NCBI GenBank assembly: GCA_035544875.1
Contig: DASZZP010000031.1
Span: 124,001-188,000 of the forward strand
Source of the DNA: JASLEW01 sp035544875
GTDB taxonomy: Bacteria > Acidobacteriota > Thermoanaerobaculia > Multivoradales > UBA5704
DNA: 64,000 nucleotides
Direction of reading: 5' to 3'
Of the stretch, positions 26,310-32,742 are shown one piece after another. The notes below the pieces were generated by a model that was given only the letters and a program-made list of their open reading frames with translations, did not search any database and was not told where the DNA came from. Position 1 is the first letter of the stretch. Each line of letters opens with the position of its first letter. Both the position numbers and the translations under genes were made by a program.

Positions 26310-27107
26310 ATGCCCAGCACCATACGCCAGCCCACTCCCCCGCCTCCCACCGCCCGCAGTGTCGCCGCCGGCGAGCCGGGTCTGCTCCGCGCCCCCGTCC
26401 TGGGCGGCACCGCTGCTGGCACCGCCGGCGCCGCCGCGCAGGCGGAGGCCAAGCAGGGACGGCGGACGCAGGATCGGGGGGACGCGCGTGTTCCAGCTCA
26501 TGAGGTGTTGACCGACTCCGAAACGGCGCCGGCCGTTGACCCCGGATGGGAGGTGCTGTCGAGAGTAGCCGCGGGCGAGGTCAACGCCTTCGCCGCGCTC
26601 GTCGAAGCCCACCAGGAGCGGCTGCTGCGGCTGTGCGAGCGCATGCTCGGCGACCTCGAGGAGGCGCGCGACGCCGCCCAGGAGGTGTTCCTCAAGGCGT
26701 TTCGCAAGGCGGGCGACTTCCGGCCCCAGGGTCAGGTCTACACCTGGCTCTATCGCATCGCCACCAACCACTGTTTGAACCGAATCAGGCGGCGCAAGGT
26801 CATACGCTTCATCCAGTGGGAGAACTCCGAGGAGCGCGATGCCGCCCCCTTCGACCCTCCCGACGCCAGCCCAGATCCCGCCGCCACCCTCGAGATGCGG
26901 CGGCGCTGGCAGCAGACCCGGCGGGTGATCACCCAGCTCCCCGCCGGCCAGCGCGCGGTCCTGGTGCTCGCCCGCTTCGAGGGGCTGTCGTACCGGCAGA
27001 TCGCCGAAGTGTTGGGAATTACCGAAGGGGCGGTCGAAAGCCGGCTATTCCGTGCCATGCGCCGCATCGAGGCGGCGCAAGATTGGCTTGACTCGCGGGT
27101 TTCATGA
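26310..27107 (+). CDS. ECF-type RNA polymerase sigma factor
   Basis: This group 4 (ECF) sigma factor has region 2 (AFAALVEAHQERLLRLC to DAAQEVFLKAFRK, VYTWLYRIATNHCLNR) and region 4 (RAVLVLARFEGLSYRQIAEV, EGAVESRLFRAMRRI). It directs polymerase to a specialised regulon. The ORF from ATG 26310 codes for 265 residues, with about 65 low-complexity residues before region 2. A shorter start at GTG 26505 would give a more typical 200-residue protein. I keep the longer form because GC3 bias supports coding from 26310. The next two genes encode its probable anti-sigma factor and a CpxP-like periplasmic protein. Confidence 0.88.
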   Translation: MPSTIRQPTPPPPTARSVAAGEPGLLRAPVLGGTAAGTAGAAAQAEAKQGRRTQDRGDARVPAHEVLTDSETAPAVDPGWEVLSRVAAGEVNAFAALVEAHQERLLRLCERMLGDLEEARDAAQEVFLKAFRKAGDFRPQGQVYTWLYRIATNHCLNRIRRRKVIRFIQWENSEERDAAPFDPPDASPDPAATLEMRRRWQQTRRVITQLPAGQRAVLVLARFEGLSYRQIAEVLGITEGAVESRLFRAMRRIEAAQDWLDSRVS

Positions 27108-27123
27108 CTTGGGAGAGGTTCCT

Positions 27124-27594
27124 ATGACACCTGAATTGGAAGTAGAACTGATGCGGCTCCTGCATGGCGAGCTGCCGGCGGGGCGGGTGCGCGAGCTGCG
27201 CGACCGCCTCGGGCGCGAGCCCGAGCTGGCGGCCGTCTACGAGCGGCTCGAGCGGACCTGGGAAGGGTTGACGCTGCCTCCCGCGGCCCCGGTTCCCCTG
27301 GGGTTTGGCGGCCGGGTGATGGCGCGGGTCCGCGAGGGCGATCTCGCCCGTAGCGGCGGCCCTGCCGGCCTGTGGAGCAACGCGCCCAACTGGGTCCGGG
27401 CAACCGGCGCGGCGGCGCTCCTCGCCGGCGCGCTGCTCGGCGCCGGCTTGGGCAGCGGCGGGATGGCCGAAGAGCGTCATGGCCCGCCTGGCGTGCCGAC
27501 TCTCACCGAGAGCTACTGGACGATGGTCGACGAGGGCAGCGCGGCTCCACTCCCCCCCCAGGGGACAACGACAGGGGGAGAGGCCCACCGGTGA
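27124..27594 (+). CDS. Membrane-anchored anti-sigma factor (putative)
   Basis: This 156-residue protein sits 16 bp after the sigma gene, with a GGAGAGG site before its ATG. The N-terminal part (ELMRLLHGELPAGRVRELRD) resembles the cytosolic helical sigma-binding domain of anti-sigma factors, but the HxxxCxxC zinc motif is missing. One hydrophobic segment (ATGAAALLAGALLGAGLG, about residues 96-115) would span the membrane, leaving a short periplasmic tail. Gene order and topology support an anti-sigma role. That role is inferred rather than read from a catalytic motif. Confidence 0.75.
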   Translation: MTPELEVELMRLLHGELPAGRVRELRDRLGREPELAAVYERLERTWEGLTLPPAAPVPLGFGGRVMARVREGDLARSGGPAGLWSNAPNWVRATGAAALLAGALLGAGLGSGGMAEERHGPPGVPTLTESYWTMVDEGSAAPLPPQGTTTGGEAHR

Positions 27595-28238
27595 GGCGCT
27601 GGTGGCTGGCGATCGCACTTCTGCTGTCGGTCGGGATGAACCTGGGGCTCTTCGTGGCCATGGCCCTGAGCCGCCCTGAGTTCCTCCGGACGCAGGAGGC
27701 GGTCCTGCGGCCCGGCAACCCCGGCCAGCTCTGGCGCCTCGCCGACCGGCTGGGCCTCAAGGGCGAGGCCCGCGAGCGTTTCCTGGAGCGCAACCGGCGA
27801 TTCTGGAAGGAGACCGCCGGCCCCCGGCAGCGGCTGCCCGAGATCCGCAAGCTGGTGCGGGCTGAGCTGATTCGGGATCATCCCGATCCGGCCCGCCTCG
27901 AGGCGCTGCAGCGCGAGGCAGCCGACCTGTTCCTGACTCTCGAGCGGTCGCTCACCGAGACCGTTCTCGACAGCCGCGCCATGCTCAGCCCGGAAGAAGA
28001 GCGCCGGTACATCGACCTGATCGCGCACCTCCAGATCGAGGGCCCCGGGACGCTGGGCCGCCTGCCGCGGCCCGCCTGGCTGCAGTGGCTCAGTTCCTCA
28101 CCCGCGCCGAAAACTCAGCCTGACAAGGCGCCGAAGCCGCCATCGCCCGCCGCCACCCCACCCGCAGGCCAGCAGCAGCCACCCGGCCAGCACCCCGCCG
28201 GCCAGCCATCCTCGAGCCCGCCGCCGGCGAGCCGCTGA
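27591..28238 (+). CDS. CpxP/Spy/ZraP-like periplasmic heavy-metal or stress sensor protein
   Basis: This 215-residue protein starts at GTG 27591, overlapping the anti-sigma stop by GTGA. The first 25 residues are a membrane anchor or signal (WWLAIALLLSVGMNLGLFVAM). The body is alpha-helical with the repeated LTxxQ-like pattern of the family (RLGLKGEARERFLERNR, LSPEEERRYIDLI). The tail is Pro/Gln/Ser-rich. Members bind metals or misfolded proteins in the periplasm and restrain a stress sensor. Encoded with an ECF sigma/anti-sigma pair, it likely modulates that pathway. The 3' end lies 301 bp before the exonuclease gene. Confidence 0.78.
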   Translation: MRRWWLAIALLLSVGMNLGLFVAMALSRPEFLRTQEAVLRPGNPGQLWRLADRLGLKGEARERFLERNRRFWKETAGPRQRLPEIRKLVRAELIRDHPDPARLEALQREAADLFLTLERSLTETVLDSRAMLSPEEERRYIDLIAHLQIEGPGTLGRLPRPAWLQWLSSSPAPKTQPDKAPKPPSPAATPPAGQQQPPGQHPAGQPSSSPPPASR

Positions 28239-28278
28239 CGGCTGTCCCCCAGTCTTCCGTACGCCCGCTGCAAAGTCG

Positions 28279-28324
28279 GGGCAGGAGCCTGCGCGCCGGA
28301 CAAAGCACGGGCACCAGCCCGTGC
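28279..28324. repeat. Two adjacent REP-like hairpin units
   Basis: Two units of similar layout follow each other: a short palindrome (GCAGGAGCCTGC; then GCACGGGC-ACCA-GCCCGTGC at 28305-28324), each followed by GCGCCGGA. The second is a perfect 8-bp stem with a 4-nt loop. They sit between the stress operon and the exonuclease gene and lack a following T-run, so they are more like REP units than a terminator. No gene is seen in 28239-28539. Confidence 0.5.
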
Positions 28325-28350
28325 GCCGGATCAATCGCGAGGCAAAAAAG

Positions 28351-28372
28351 AACCCCGCGTTTCAGCGGGGTT
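28351..28372 (-). terminator. Rho-independent terminator-like hairpin (minus strand)
   Basis: An 8-bp perfect stem (AACCCCGC / GCGGGGTT) with a 6-nt loop is followed on the minus strand by CTTTTTT. On the plus strand the hairpin is preceded, not followed, by the A-run. It therefore reads best as a minus-strand terminator. No minus-strand gene ends right at it: the nearest upstream one on that strand is the transposase, about 1.4 kb away. It may be a remnant or stop antisense reads. Confidence 0.6.
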
Positions 28373-28539
28373 GGAGGAGGGAGGTTGGAGAGGAGATTGT
28401 CTCGTTTCGTCCTGCTCCACAACCGTATACGGAGAAGGGAGGGCAACTGTTTGGGGGCGCTTCGAGATCTCCTTCCGGGCTGGCTTGATCCAGCGGAACG
28501 GGCGGGGCGGGCGGTGGCGATCGCGGTAGACTGCGGGCG

Positions 28540-29757
28540 ATGAAGGTCGCGACCTGGAACGTGAACTCGATCCGCCAGCGGCTCGACCGGGTGCTGGCCT
28601 GGACGGCGCGCGAGCGCCCGGACATCCTCTGCCTGCAGGAGACCAAGTGCCTGGACGAGGCCTTCCCGCGGGAGGCCTTCACCAACCTCGGCTACCAGGT
28701 CGAGCTCTATGGCCAGAAGACCTACAACGGGGTCGCCATCCTGTCGCTCGCGCCGATGACCGACGTGGTGCGCGGCTGGCCGCGGGCGAGGGACCTGCCG
28801 CCGCTGCCGCTGCCCGGGGCGCCGCAGGCGCCCCATCCAATCAGCGAGCCGCAGGCGCCCCAGCAACTCGAGCTGTCGCAGGCCCTCGACCCCATCGGCG
28901 CGCCGCAGACGCCCACTCCAACCACGGTGCCGCGGGTGCAAGACCTACCCGCGGCGCCGGCGGGGCACGATCCGAGCGGGTTGCCGCAGGCGGACGATCT
29001 TCCTAGGGCGCTGCAGGCGCCCTATCCAATGACGGCGCCGCAGGCGCACGATCTACCTAGGGCGCCGCAGGCGCACGATCTAAACACCGAGCGCCGGCTC
29101 ATCGCGGCCACGGTCAGGGGCATCCGGATCATCGCCGCCTACATCCCCAACGGGCAGTCGCTCGCCAGCGAGAAGTTCCCTTACAAGCTCGCCTGGCTCG
29201 ATCGGCTGGCGGCGATGATCGAGGCCACGGCGAAGCCGTCCGATCCGCTTCTCCTGCTGGGCGACTTCAACATCGCTCCCGACGATCGCGACGTCCACGA
29301 GCCGGAGCTGTGGCGCGGCCAGGTGCTCTTCCATCCCCTCGAGCACGCCGCGCTCGGCCGCCTCACCGGCTGGGGGCTCTTCGACCTCTTCCGCAAGCAT
29401 CACCCCGAAGCGGGCTTCTACTCCTGGTGGGACTACCGGATGCTCGGCTTCCCCAAGAACCTGGGCCTGCGGATCGACCTGATGCTCGGCACCGCGCCGA
29501 TCCTGGCGCGCTGCGCCTCGTGCTCGATCGTCCGCGAGGAGCGCAAAGGCAAGCTGCCCTCCGACCATGCCCCGGTGCTGGCCGAGATCGCCGAGAGCAG
29601 CGAGAGCAGCGGGATCGGCGAGCTCTCCGAGGCTGGTGTGGCGACCGCCGCCGGCATCTCCACTGCCCCGGTCACCGGCGCCCCGGCCCCCGCAGCGGCA
29701 CCCTTGCAGGTTCGTCACCTCGAGGTCAAGACGGCGCTATCTCCGGTGATGTCCTAA
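28540..29757 (+). CDS. xth: Exodeoxyribonuclease III (Xth) with a 90-residue tandem-repeat insertion
   Basis: This AP endonuclease/3'-5' exonuclease works in base excision repair. The ExoIII core is clear: the Mg-binding E34 (LCLQETKC), the loop LLGDFNIAP, and the catalytic SDHAPV near the end. It is 405 residues, about 150 longer than E. coli Xth. Residues 93-182 are a repeated 9-residue motif inserted between the strand GVAILSLAPM-xDV and the ERRLIAATVRG strand, where E. coli has only a short loop. The C-terminus also has an Ala/Ser/Pro-rich extension that ends 3 bp inside the neighbouring transposase gene. All catalytic residues remain, so activity is likely. Confidence 0.9.
   Translation: MKVATWNVNSIRQRLDRVLAWTARERPDILCLQETKCLDEAFPREAFTNLGYQVELYGQKTYNGVAILSLAPMTDVVRGWPRARDLPPLPLPGAPQAPHPISEPQAPQQLELSQALDPIGAPQTPTPTTVPRVQDLPAAPAGHDPSGLPQADDLPRALQAPYPMTAPQAHDLPRAPQAHDLNTERRLIAATVRGIRIIAAYIPNGQSLASEKFPYKLAWLDRLAAMIEATAKPSDPLLLLGDFNIAPDDRDVHEPELWRGQVLFHPLEHAALGRLTGWGLFDLFRKHHPEAGFYSWWDYRMLGFPKNLGLRIDLMLGTAPILARCASCSIVREERKGKLPSDHAPVLAEIAESSESSGIGELSEAGVATAAGISTAPVTGAPAPAAAPLQVRHLEVKTALSPVMS
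28816..29085 (+). repeat. Ten tandem 27-bp units inside xth
   Basis: The stretch is exactly 10 x 27 bp in frame with xth, giving a 9-residue repeat whose consensus is close to (G/R)APQAHDLP. Units 1, 8, 9 and 10 are best preserved (GAPQAPHPI, RALQAPYPM, TAPQAHDLP, RAPQAHDLN); the middle ones are degenerate. Each DNA unit carries a short palindrome such as GGCGCCGCAGGCGC. The period being a multiple of three keeps the exonuclease frame open. Confidence 0.9.
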
Positions 29758-30620
29758 GTAGTTTTCTTGGGCCGGCCGCCAACATTCTCAACCGCCGGCA
29801 GCAGCCCGACCAGGTCCTCGATCGACCATAGCCGCTTGGTCACGCTGGCCGCCATGGCCGGGGTACAGCGCAGGGTCTGATGGACGCGGACGAAGTTGTA
29901 GTGCGCCGTGAACAAGGCGAAGGCCGCCGCGTGGTTCCGCAGCTTCTTCGAGAACGCGTTGGTCAAGCGGGTAAACCGGCGCACGCTCATGCGGACCGTC
30001 AGGTTAGAGCGCTCCACGTAGGACGTAGAGACGTGGGAGGGGTCCGGCTGGCCGATAACCGAGCTCCGCTCGCACCCGATGCAGACGGCCGGGGAGTAGC
30101 GCTTCTCGCCCTCGCTGTCCGCCGTGTAGACCTTGACGAGCTGCGCGAAGTCGATGCTCCCGCCGAAGGCGTCCTCAACCGCCGAGAGGTAAATCTTGTG
30201 ACCGTCGCTGATTAACTGCACGCGGTTCGCCAGGCGGCCGGCCAGATCCTGCATGAACTGCGTGGCAGACCCGGCATCCCGCGAGCCGACCAGAAAGGAC
30301 GGGATCAGCTTCGTCTCGGCGTCGATAGCCGTGAACGTCCATACGTCCCCATACCCGAACTCGCCAGCTTTTTCGGCCGGAACGTTCTTCTGCTTCGCAT
30401 AGACGAACGACCAGACCTCATCCACTTGGAGGCGTTTGCAGGGCAGCTCCCGCAAGATCTCGTCCTGGAAGCGGGCGCACGCCTCGCCCATCTCCACCCA
30501 CAGCTTCATGACGGTGTCCTTGGAGACGCCAGCTATGCGGGCGGTAGCACGGATGCCGACCCCTTCCACCAGGGCGGAGACGATCTGGAACCGCTTGGAG
30601 GTACTGAGCACGTTAGCCAT
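29754..30620 (-). CDS. IS1-like DDE transposase
   Basis: This 288-residue transposase has a helix-turn-helix-like N-terminus (GIRATARIAGVSKDTVMKLW). The DDE residues lie in LQVDEVWSFVYAKQK, LISDGHKIYL and YVERSNLTVRM. The ending, with THYNFVRVHQ-like and TPAMAASVT segments, matches the IS1-type family common in metagenomic genomes. I chose ATG 30620 because a perfect -10 box ends 7 bp before it, making the mRNA nearly leaderless; ATG 30629 is in frame but lies inside that box. Its stop overlaps the exonuclease stop by 2-3 bp. I could not find convincing terminal inverted repeats. GC is lower than the neighbours, so it is a recent arrival. Confidence 0.9.
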   Translation of the reverse strand: MANVLSTSKRFQIVSALVEGVGIRATARIAGVSKDTVMKLWVEMGEACARFQDEILRELPCKRLQVDEVWSFVYAKQKNVPAEKAGEFGYGDVWTFTAIDAETKLIPSFLVGSRDAGSATQFMQDLAGRLANRVQLISDGHKIYLSAVEDAFGGSIDFAQLVKVYTADSEGEKRYSPAVCIGCERSSVIGQPDPSHVSTSYVERSNLTVRMSVRRFTRLTNAFSKKLRNHAAAFALFTAHYNFVRVHQTLRCTPAMAASVTKRLWSIEDLVGLLPAVENVGGRPKKTT

Positions 30621-30627
30621 ACTAGAC

Positions 30628-30656
30628 ATTATACGTAGGCGCCTTGGGACTGTCAA
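30628..30656 (-). promoter_or_regulatory. Consensus sigma70 promoter of the transposase
   Basis: On the minus strand the sequence reads TTGACA (30656-30651), a 17-bp spacer, then TATAAT (30633-30628). This is the exact sigma70 consensus with optimal spacing. The expected transcription start is about 30621, directly before the ATG at 30620. Consensus promoters are rare in this GC-rich chromosome, which supports foreign origin. Confidence 0.85.
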
Positions 30657-30742
30657 GGCCAAGGCTCAGCTAAGATTAGGGTCTGCGGCGCCTCTGCGCG
30701 TCGGTTCACACGACTCTGATGGCGAAGTGGCTCCTACGGGCC

Positions 30743-30785
30743 TTAACCCACAGGTTAACTTGACCCAGTTTAACCCAGGAGTTAA
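30743..30785 (+). promoter_or_regulatory. Twin operator-like palindromes upstream of the toxin-antitoxin operon
   Basis: Two related palindromes flank a spacer: TTAACCCACAGGTTAA (30743-30758, perfect 6-bp arms) and TTAACCCAGGAGTTAA (30770-30785, one mismatch in the arms). They are 27 bp apart centre to centre, i.e. the same face in about 2.5 helix turns. The toxin gene's Shine-Dalgarno AGGAG (30777-30781) lies inside the second one. A dimeric XRE antitoxin encoded in the operon is the likely binder, giving autorepression. Binding itself is inferred. Confidence 0.65.
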
Positions 30786-30786
30786 G

Positions 30787-31194
30787 ATGCGTCTAGTCCG
30801 GATACGTCGCGCCGTATGGGACTTGCTTGCGATCGCGGACGAGATGCGTCACAGCGTGTGGGACGAGCTAGAGGCTGCGGACCCCAGCGACACCGCAGCG
30901 GAGAGGATGCGCGCCACTCTCGAAACGGATGTCCCTTTGAACGGACCTCCTCTCATGAACAGGACTAGGTGCCGTCATCTTGGAGGGGAGATCTATGAGT
31001 TCAAGGAGCACGGATGGCGCGTGCTCTGGTTCTATGACACAAAGCCGGGCCAGCGTAGACGGATCATCTGCACTCACAGTTCTCCCAAAGTGTCCAAGAA
31101 GGAATTCCAACCGGAGATAGCTAGGGCGCGTCGCATCCGCAAAGAGTACGTGGCCGCCAAAGCGACAGGGAGGCTCATAGAGCCGGAGGAGTGA
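30787..31194 (+). CDS. HigB/RelE-like toxin (DUF891/Gp49 family)
   Basis: This 135-residue protein has the core of phage Gp49/HigB-type ribonuclease toxins: the beta strands YEFKEHGWRVLWFYD and RIICTHSS and a C-terminal basic helix (KKEFQPEIARARRIRKEY). Such toxins cleave mRNA at the ribosome. The ATG is supported by AGGAG spaced 5 nt. The gene precedes that of an XRE-type antitoxin, the typical HigBA order. The N-terminal 35 residues are longer than in HigB. GC is lower and codon use differs from neighbouring chromosomal genes, so the locus was probably acquired. Confidence 0.75.
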   Translation: MRLVRIRRAVWDLLAIADEMRHSVWDELEAADPSDTAAERMRATLETDVPLNGPPLMNRTRCRHLGGEIYEFKEHGWRVLWFYDTKPGQRRRIICTHSSPKVSKKEFQPEIARARRIRKEYVAAKATGRLIEPEE

Positions 31195-31196
31195 CC

Positions 31197-31634
31197 GTGA
31201 TAGACCGACCACTTTCCTACTGGGTCACCGTCGCGCGAATGGGCTTCGAGAACGACTTCAACCGACTCTTTGGCGAGTTGCGCATCTCGCGAACGGACCT
31301 TGCCAAGCGTGTTAAGGCATCTCCAGCTTATATTTCCAAGGTTCTCAACGGAACGGGTGGTAATTATCAATTGGGTACGATGGCGAAATGGGCGCGCGCA
31401 TTCGGAGCTATAGTTCAGATTCGCTTGATAAAAGAGGGCGAAGAGGTGGTGCGAGTAGTGGATTACGAAATGGCCAGCACGATAGACGACATGCGGGACT
31501 CTCAAGCGCAATCCAGCGCACCCAAGGCAGTAGCTTCCGGTGTAGTAGTCGTGGACTTCGAGTCTCGAAGCCGGGCGTCGTCAAACTCAGCGGCCATCGT
31601 GACCGAAGAGTATAGGGTGGCGTCCGGTGGCTGA
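31197..31634 (+). CDS. XRE-family antitoxin/regulator
   Basis: This 145-residue protein begins at GTG 31197, which has GGAGGA 6 nt upstream; another GTG at 31191 is closer to that site. The helix-turn-helix is in LRISRTDLAKRVKASPAYISKVLNG and the following GTMAKWARAFGA. It probably neutralises the upstream toxin and represses the operon through the TTAACC palindromes. The C-terminal half (about residues 85-145) is Ser/Ala/Val-rich and has no recognised domain. It ends 8 bp inside the next gene, so three genes are coupled. Confidence 0.8.
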   Translation: MIDRPLSYWVTVARMGFENDFNRLFGELRISRTDLAKRVKASPAYISKVLNGTGGNYQLGTMAKWARAFGAIVQIRLIKEGEEVVRVVDYEMASTIDDMRDSQAQSSAPKAVASGVVVVDFESRSRASSNSAAIVTEEYRVASGG

Positions 31635-32136
31635 GCACGTCTGGAGCGTCCTTACCTCCTCAAGCACTATCGATCGGGAAACGCAGATCCTCAGCTTGTT
31701 TAACATCCTTGAATACCTAAACATCGCGGAATCCGCGGAGAAGCTACGGGAGGTAGTGGAAGCCAGGGCGGCCTTCGCGGTCCAGATGGAGCTTTGGTCT
31801 TGGTGGGTCCGATCCGACTATGCACAGCCCGAAACTGCCGTTGTAAGGTACAGACTTATTGCGGCCGACGGAGAGCGGTTTCCGCCGAAGGCTTTTCAAG
31901 TTCCCTTAGAAGAGACACGAACGGCACACACGAGGCTGCGAGTAAACACGTTTCCGTTCAGGGGTCTCGGCCTGTACTGGTGGATCGTCGAAAAAAAGGG
32001 TGCCGGCGATTCTGAGGAATGGGAATTGATGGCGCGGGTTCCGATCGAGTTGGCTCACCAAGAGCCTACTTCTTCCCCCACCGCGCCCGAGCCGCCTTCC
32101 GAGCCGACTCCCGACGTTCCTCGGAACTCATCTTAG
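31627..32136 (+). CDS. Unknown protein, third gene of the toxin-antitoxin operon
   Basis: This 169-residue soluble protein starts at GTG 31627, overlapping the antitoxin by 8 bp. It contains a beta-sandwich-like block (QMELWSWWVRSDY, VVRYRLIAADGERFPP, TRLRVNTFPFRGLGLYWWIVEKKGA) of the type seen in DUF6941-like small proteins. No catalytic motif or signal peptide is visible. Its last 71 bp overlap a minus-strand gene. It could be an accessory chaperone, a decoy or a sensor for the adjacent toxin; nothing in the sequence decides this. Confidence 0.7.
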   Translation: MAEHVWSVLTSSSTIDRETQILSLFNILEYLNIAESAEKLREVVEARAAFAVQMELWSWWVRSDYAQPETAVVRYRLIAADGERFPPKAFQVPLEETRTAHTRLRVNTFPFRGLGLYWWIVEKKGAGDSEEWELMARVPIELAHQEPTSSPTAPEPPSEPTPDVPRNSS

Positions 32137-32305
32137 CGGCGCGCGCCCTACCGCCCTTCGCGCCGCCGAGCCTCCCGAGGGCGACCGCGGCGGGGTTCTT
32201 CTTGGCGTCGGGATCGGGCTGCGGAGGCGCCTCCCCGATCGCCTCCTGGAACACCTGGAAGGCCAGCTCGTTGGGGTCGCGTGGCCTGCGTGGGCGCCTA
32301 GGCAT
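32066..32305 (-). CDS. Small KGG-type basic protein
   Basis: This 79-residue, strongly basic protein starts at ATG 32305 and ends KAARARWGKK. The motif ALGRLGGAKGGRARAAKMSS then EERRESARKAA is a widespread small conserved family often found in mobile regions; its role is unknown. It might bind nucleic acid. Its 3' 71 bp are antisense to the end of the third toxin-operon gene, so the two transcripts converge. Confidence 0.72.
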   Translation of the reverse strand: MPRRPRRPRDPNELAFQVFQEAIGEAPPQPDPDAKKNPAAVALGRLGGAKGGRARAAKMSSEERRESARKAARARWGKK

Positions 32306-32348
32306 GCCTGGATGGTACCATGACGCGATTCCGAACAAGGAGGAGGAC

Positions 32349-32546
32349 TTGCAAAACAGGTGGAAGTGGCTGTTGCTGGCGGTCATCGTCATGCTGGCTG
32401 TTGAGACGGCAGTGCTCTTCCGGTACTCAATCGTCGGTGTCGCACAGCCGGAGGGGCCATGGTTGGGCCTGCGGCTCGACAGGTGGACCGGCAAGATCAG
32501 CACTATCACGAAGTTTCAAGGAATCCAGGAGATTCCAGGCCAATAG
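32349..32546 (+). CDS. 65-residue single-helix membrane protein
   Basis: This ORF begins at TTG 32349, 4 nt after the Shine-Dalgarno run AAGGAGGAGG. It encodes one transmembrane helix (WLLLAVIVMLAVETAVLF) followed by a periplasmic tail with the conserved DRWTGKISTI motif. Many bacteria have small membrane proteins with this W-TG motif; none has an assigned function. A TTG start with a near-perfect Shine-Dalgarno explains why it is easy to miss. The next 290 bp hold the terminator and a tandem repeat only. Confidence 0.65.
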   Translation: MQNRWKWLLLAVIVMLAVETAVLFRYSIVGVAQPEGPWLGLRLDRWTGKISTITKFQGIQEIPGQ

Positions 32547-32566
32547 GAACGAGCAGAAAACACGAA

Positions 32567-32597
32567 AGCCCCGCTCAAGCATGGCCTGGGCGGGGCT
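32567..32597 (-). terminator. Terminator-like hairpin for the minus strand
   Basis: An 8-bp stem (AGCCCCGC / GCGGGGCT) with a 15-nt loop is followed on the minus strand by a T-rich tract (TTTCGTGTTTT). It lies between the LolC/E-type gene, whose stop is at 32837, and the small membrane-protein gene. It could end the long minus-strand transcript of the LolC/E and carA genes. On the plus strand no T-run follows. Confidence 0.6.
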
Positions 32598-32702
32598 CCC
32601 GGACAGACTGCGACAGCAGCCCCCACCTTGCGGCGACGCTCTCTGTCGCGGGCGGCGCCTTCAAGGGATGGCTGGATCATACCACCCCGTTGGTCGCACG
32701 CG

Positions 32703-32742
32703 CGAGGCCGTGGCCGGAGAAACGAGGCCGTGGCCGGAGAAA
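32703..32742. repeat. Perfect 20-bp tandem duplication
   Basis: CGAGGCCGTGGCCGGAGAAA occurs twice head to tail (32703-32722 and 32723-32742) in non-coding DNA at the edge of the lower-GC island. No function is evident. The duplication may be a replication-slippage scar. Confidence 0.85.

Noticed and set aside
26270..26503. 77-residue ORF from TTG 26270 with an AGGAGG site
   Set aside because: It lies wholly within the N-terminal part of the sigma-factor frame, is Arg/Ala-rich, and shows no homology; the sigma frame has better GC3 bias.
23523..26771. Minus-strand 1082-codon frame across the luxE-luxC region
   Set aside because: Arg/Pro/Ala-rich with no domain; the luxC and luxE frames have clear motifs. 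GC-rich DNA makes long open shadow frames common.
28816..29085. CRISPR array in xth
   Set aside because: Units are contiguous, without unique spacers, in frame with a protein and degenerate; they are tandem coding repeats.
30760..30788. Promoter TTGACC-N17-TAAGAT for the toxin gene
   Set aside because: Its -10 box overlaps the supported ATG (30787) and AGGAG Shine-Dalgarno, so it would start transcription inside the gene. The true promoter is probably further upstream.
32703..32742. Phage attachment site
   Set aside because: Just a 20-bp tandem duplication with no integrase, no matching copy elsewhere in the window and no tRNA nearby.
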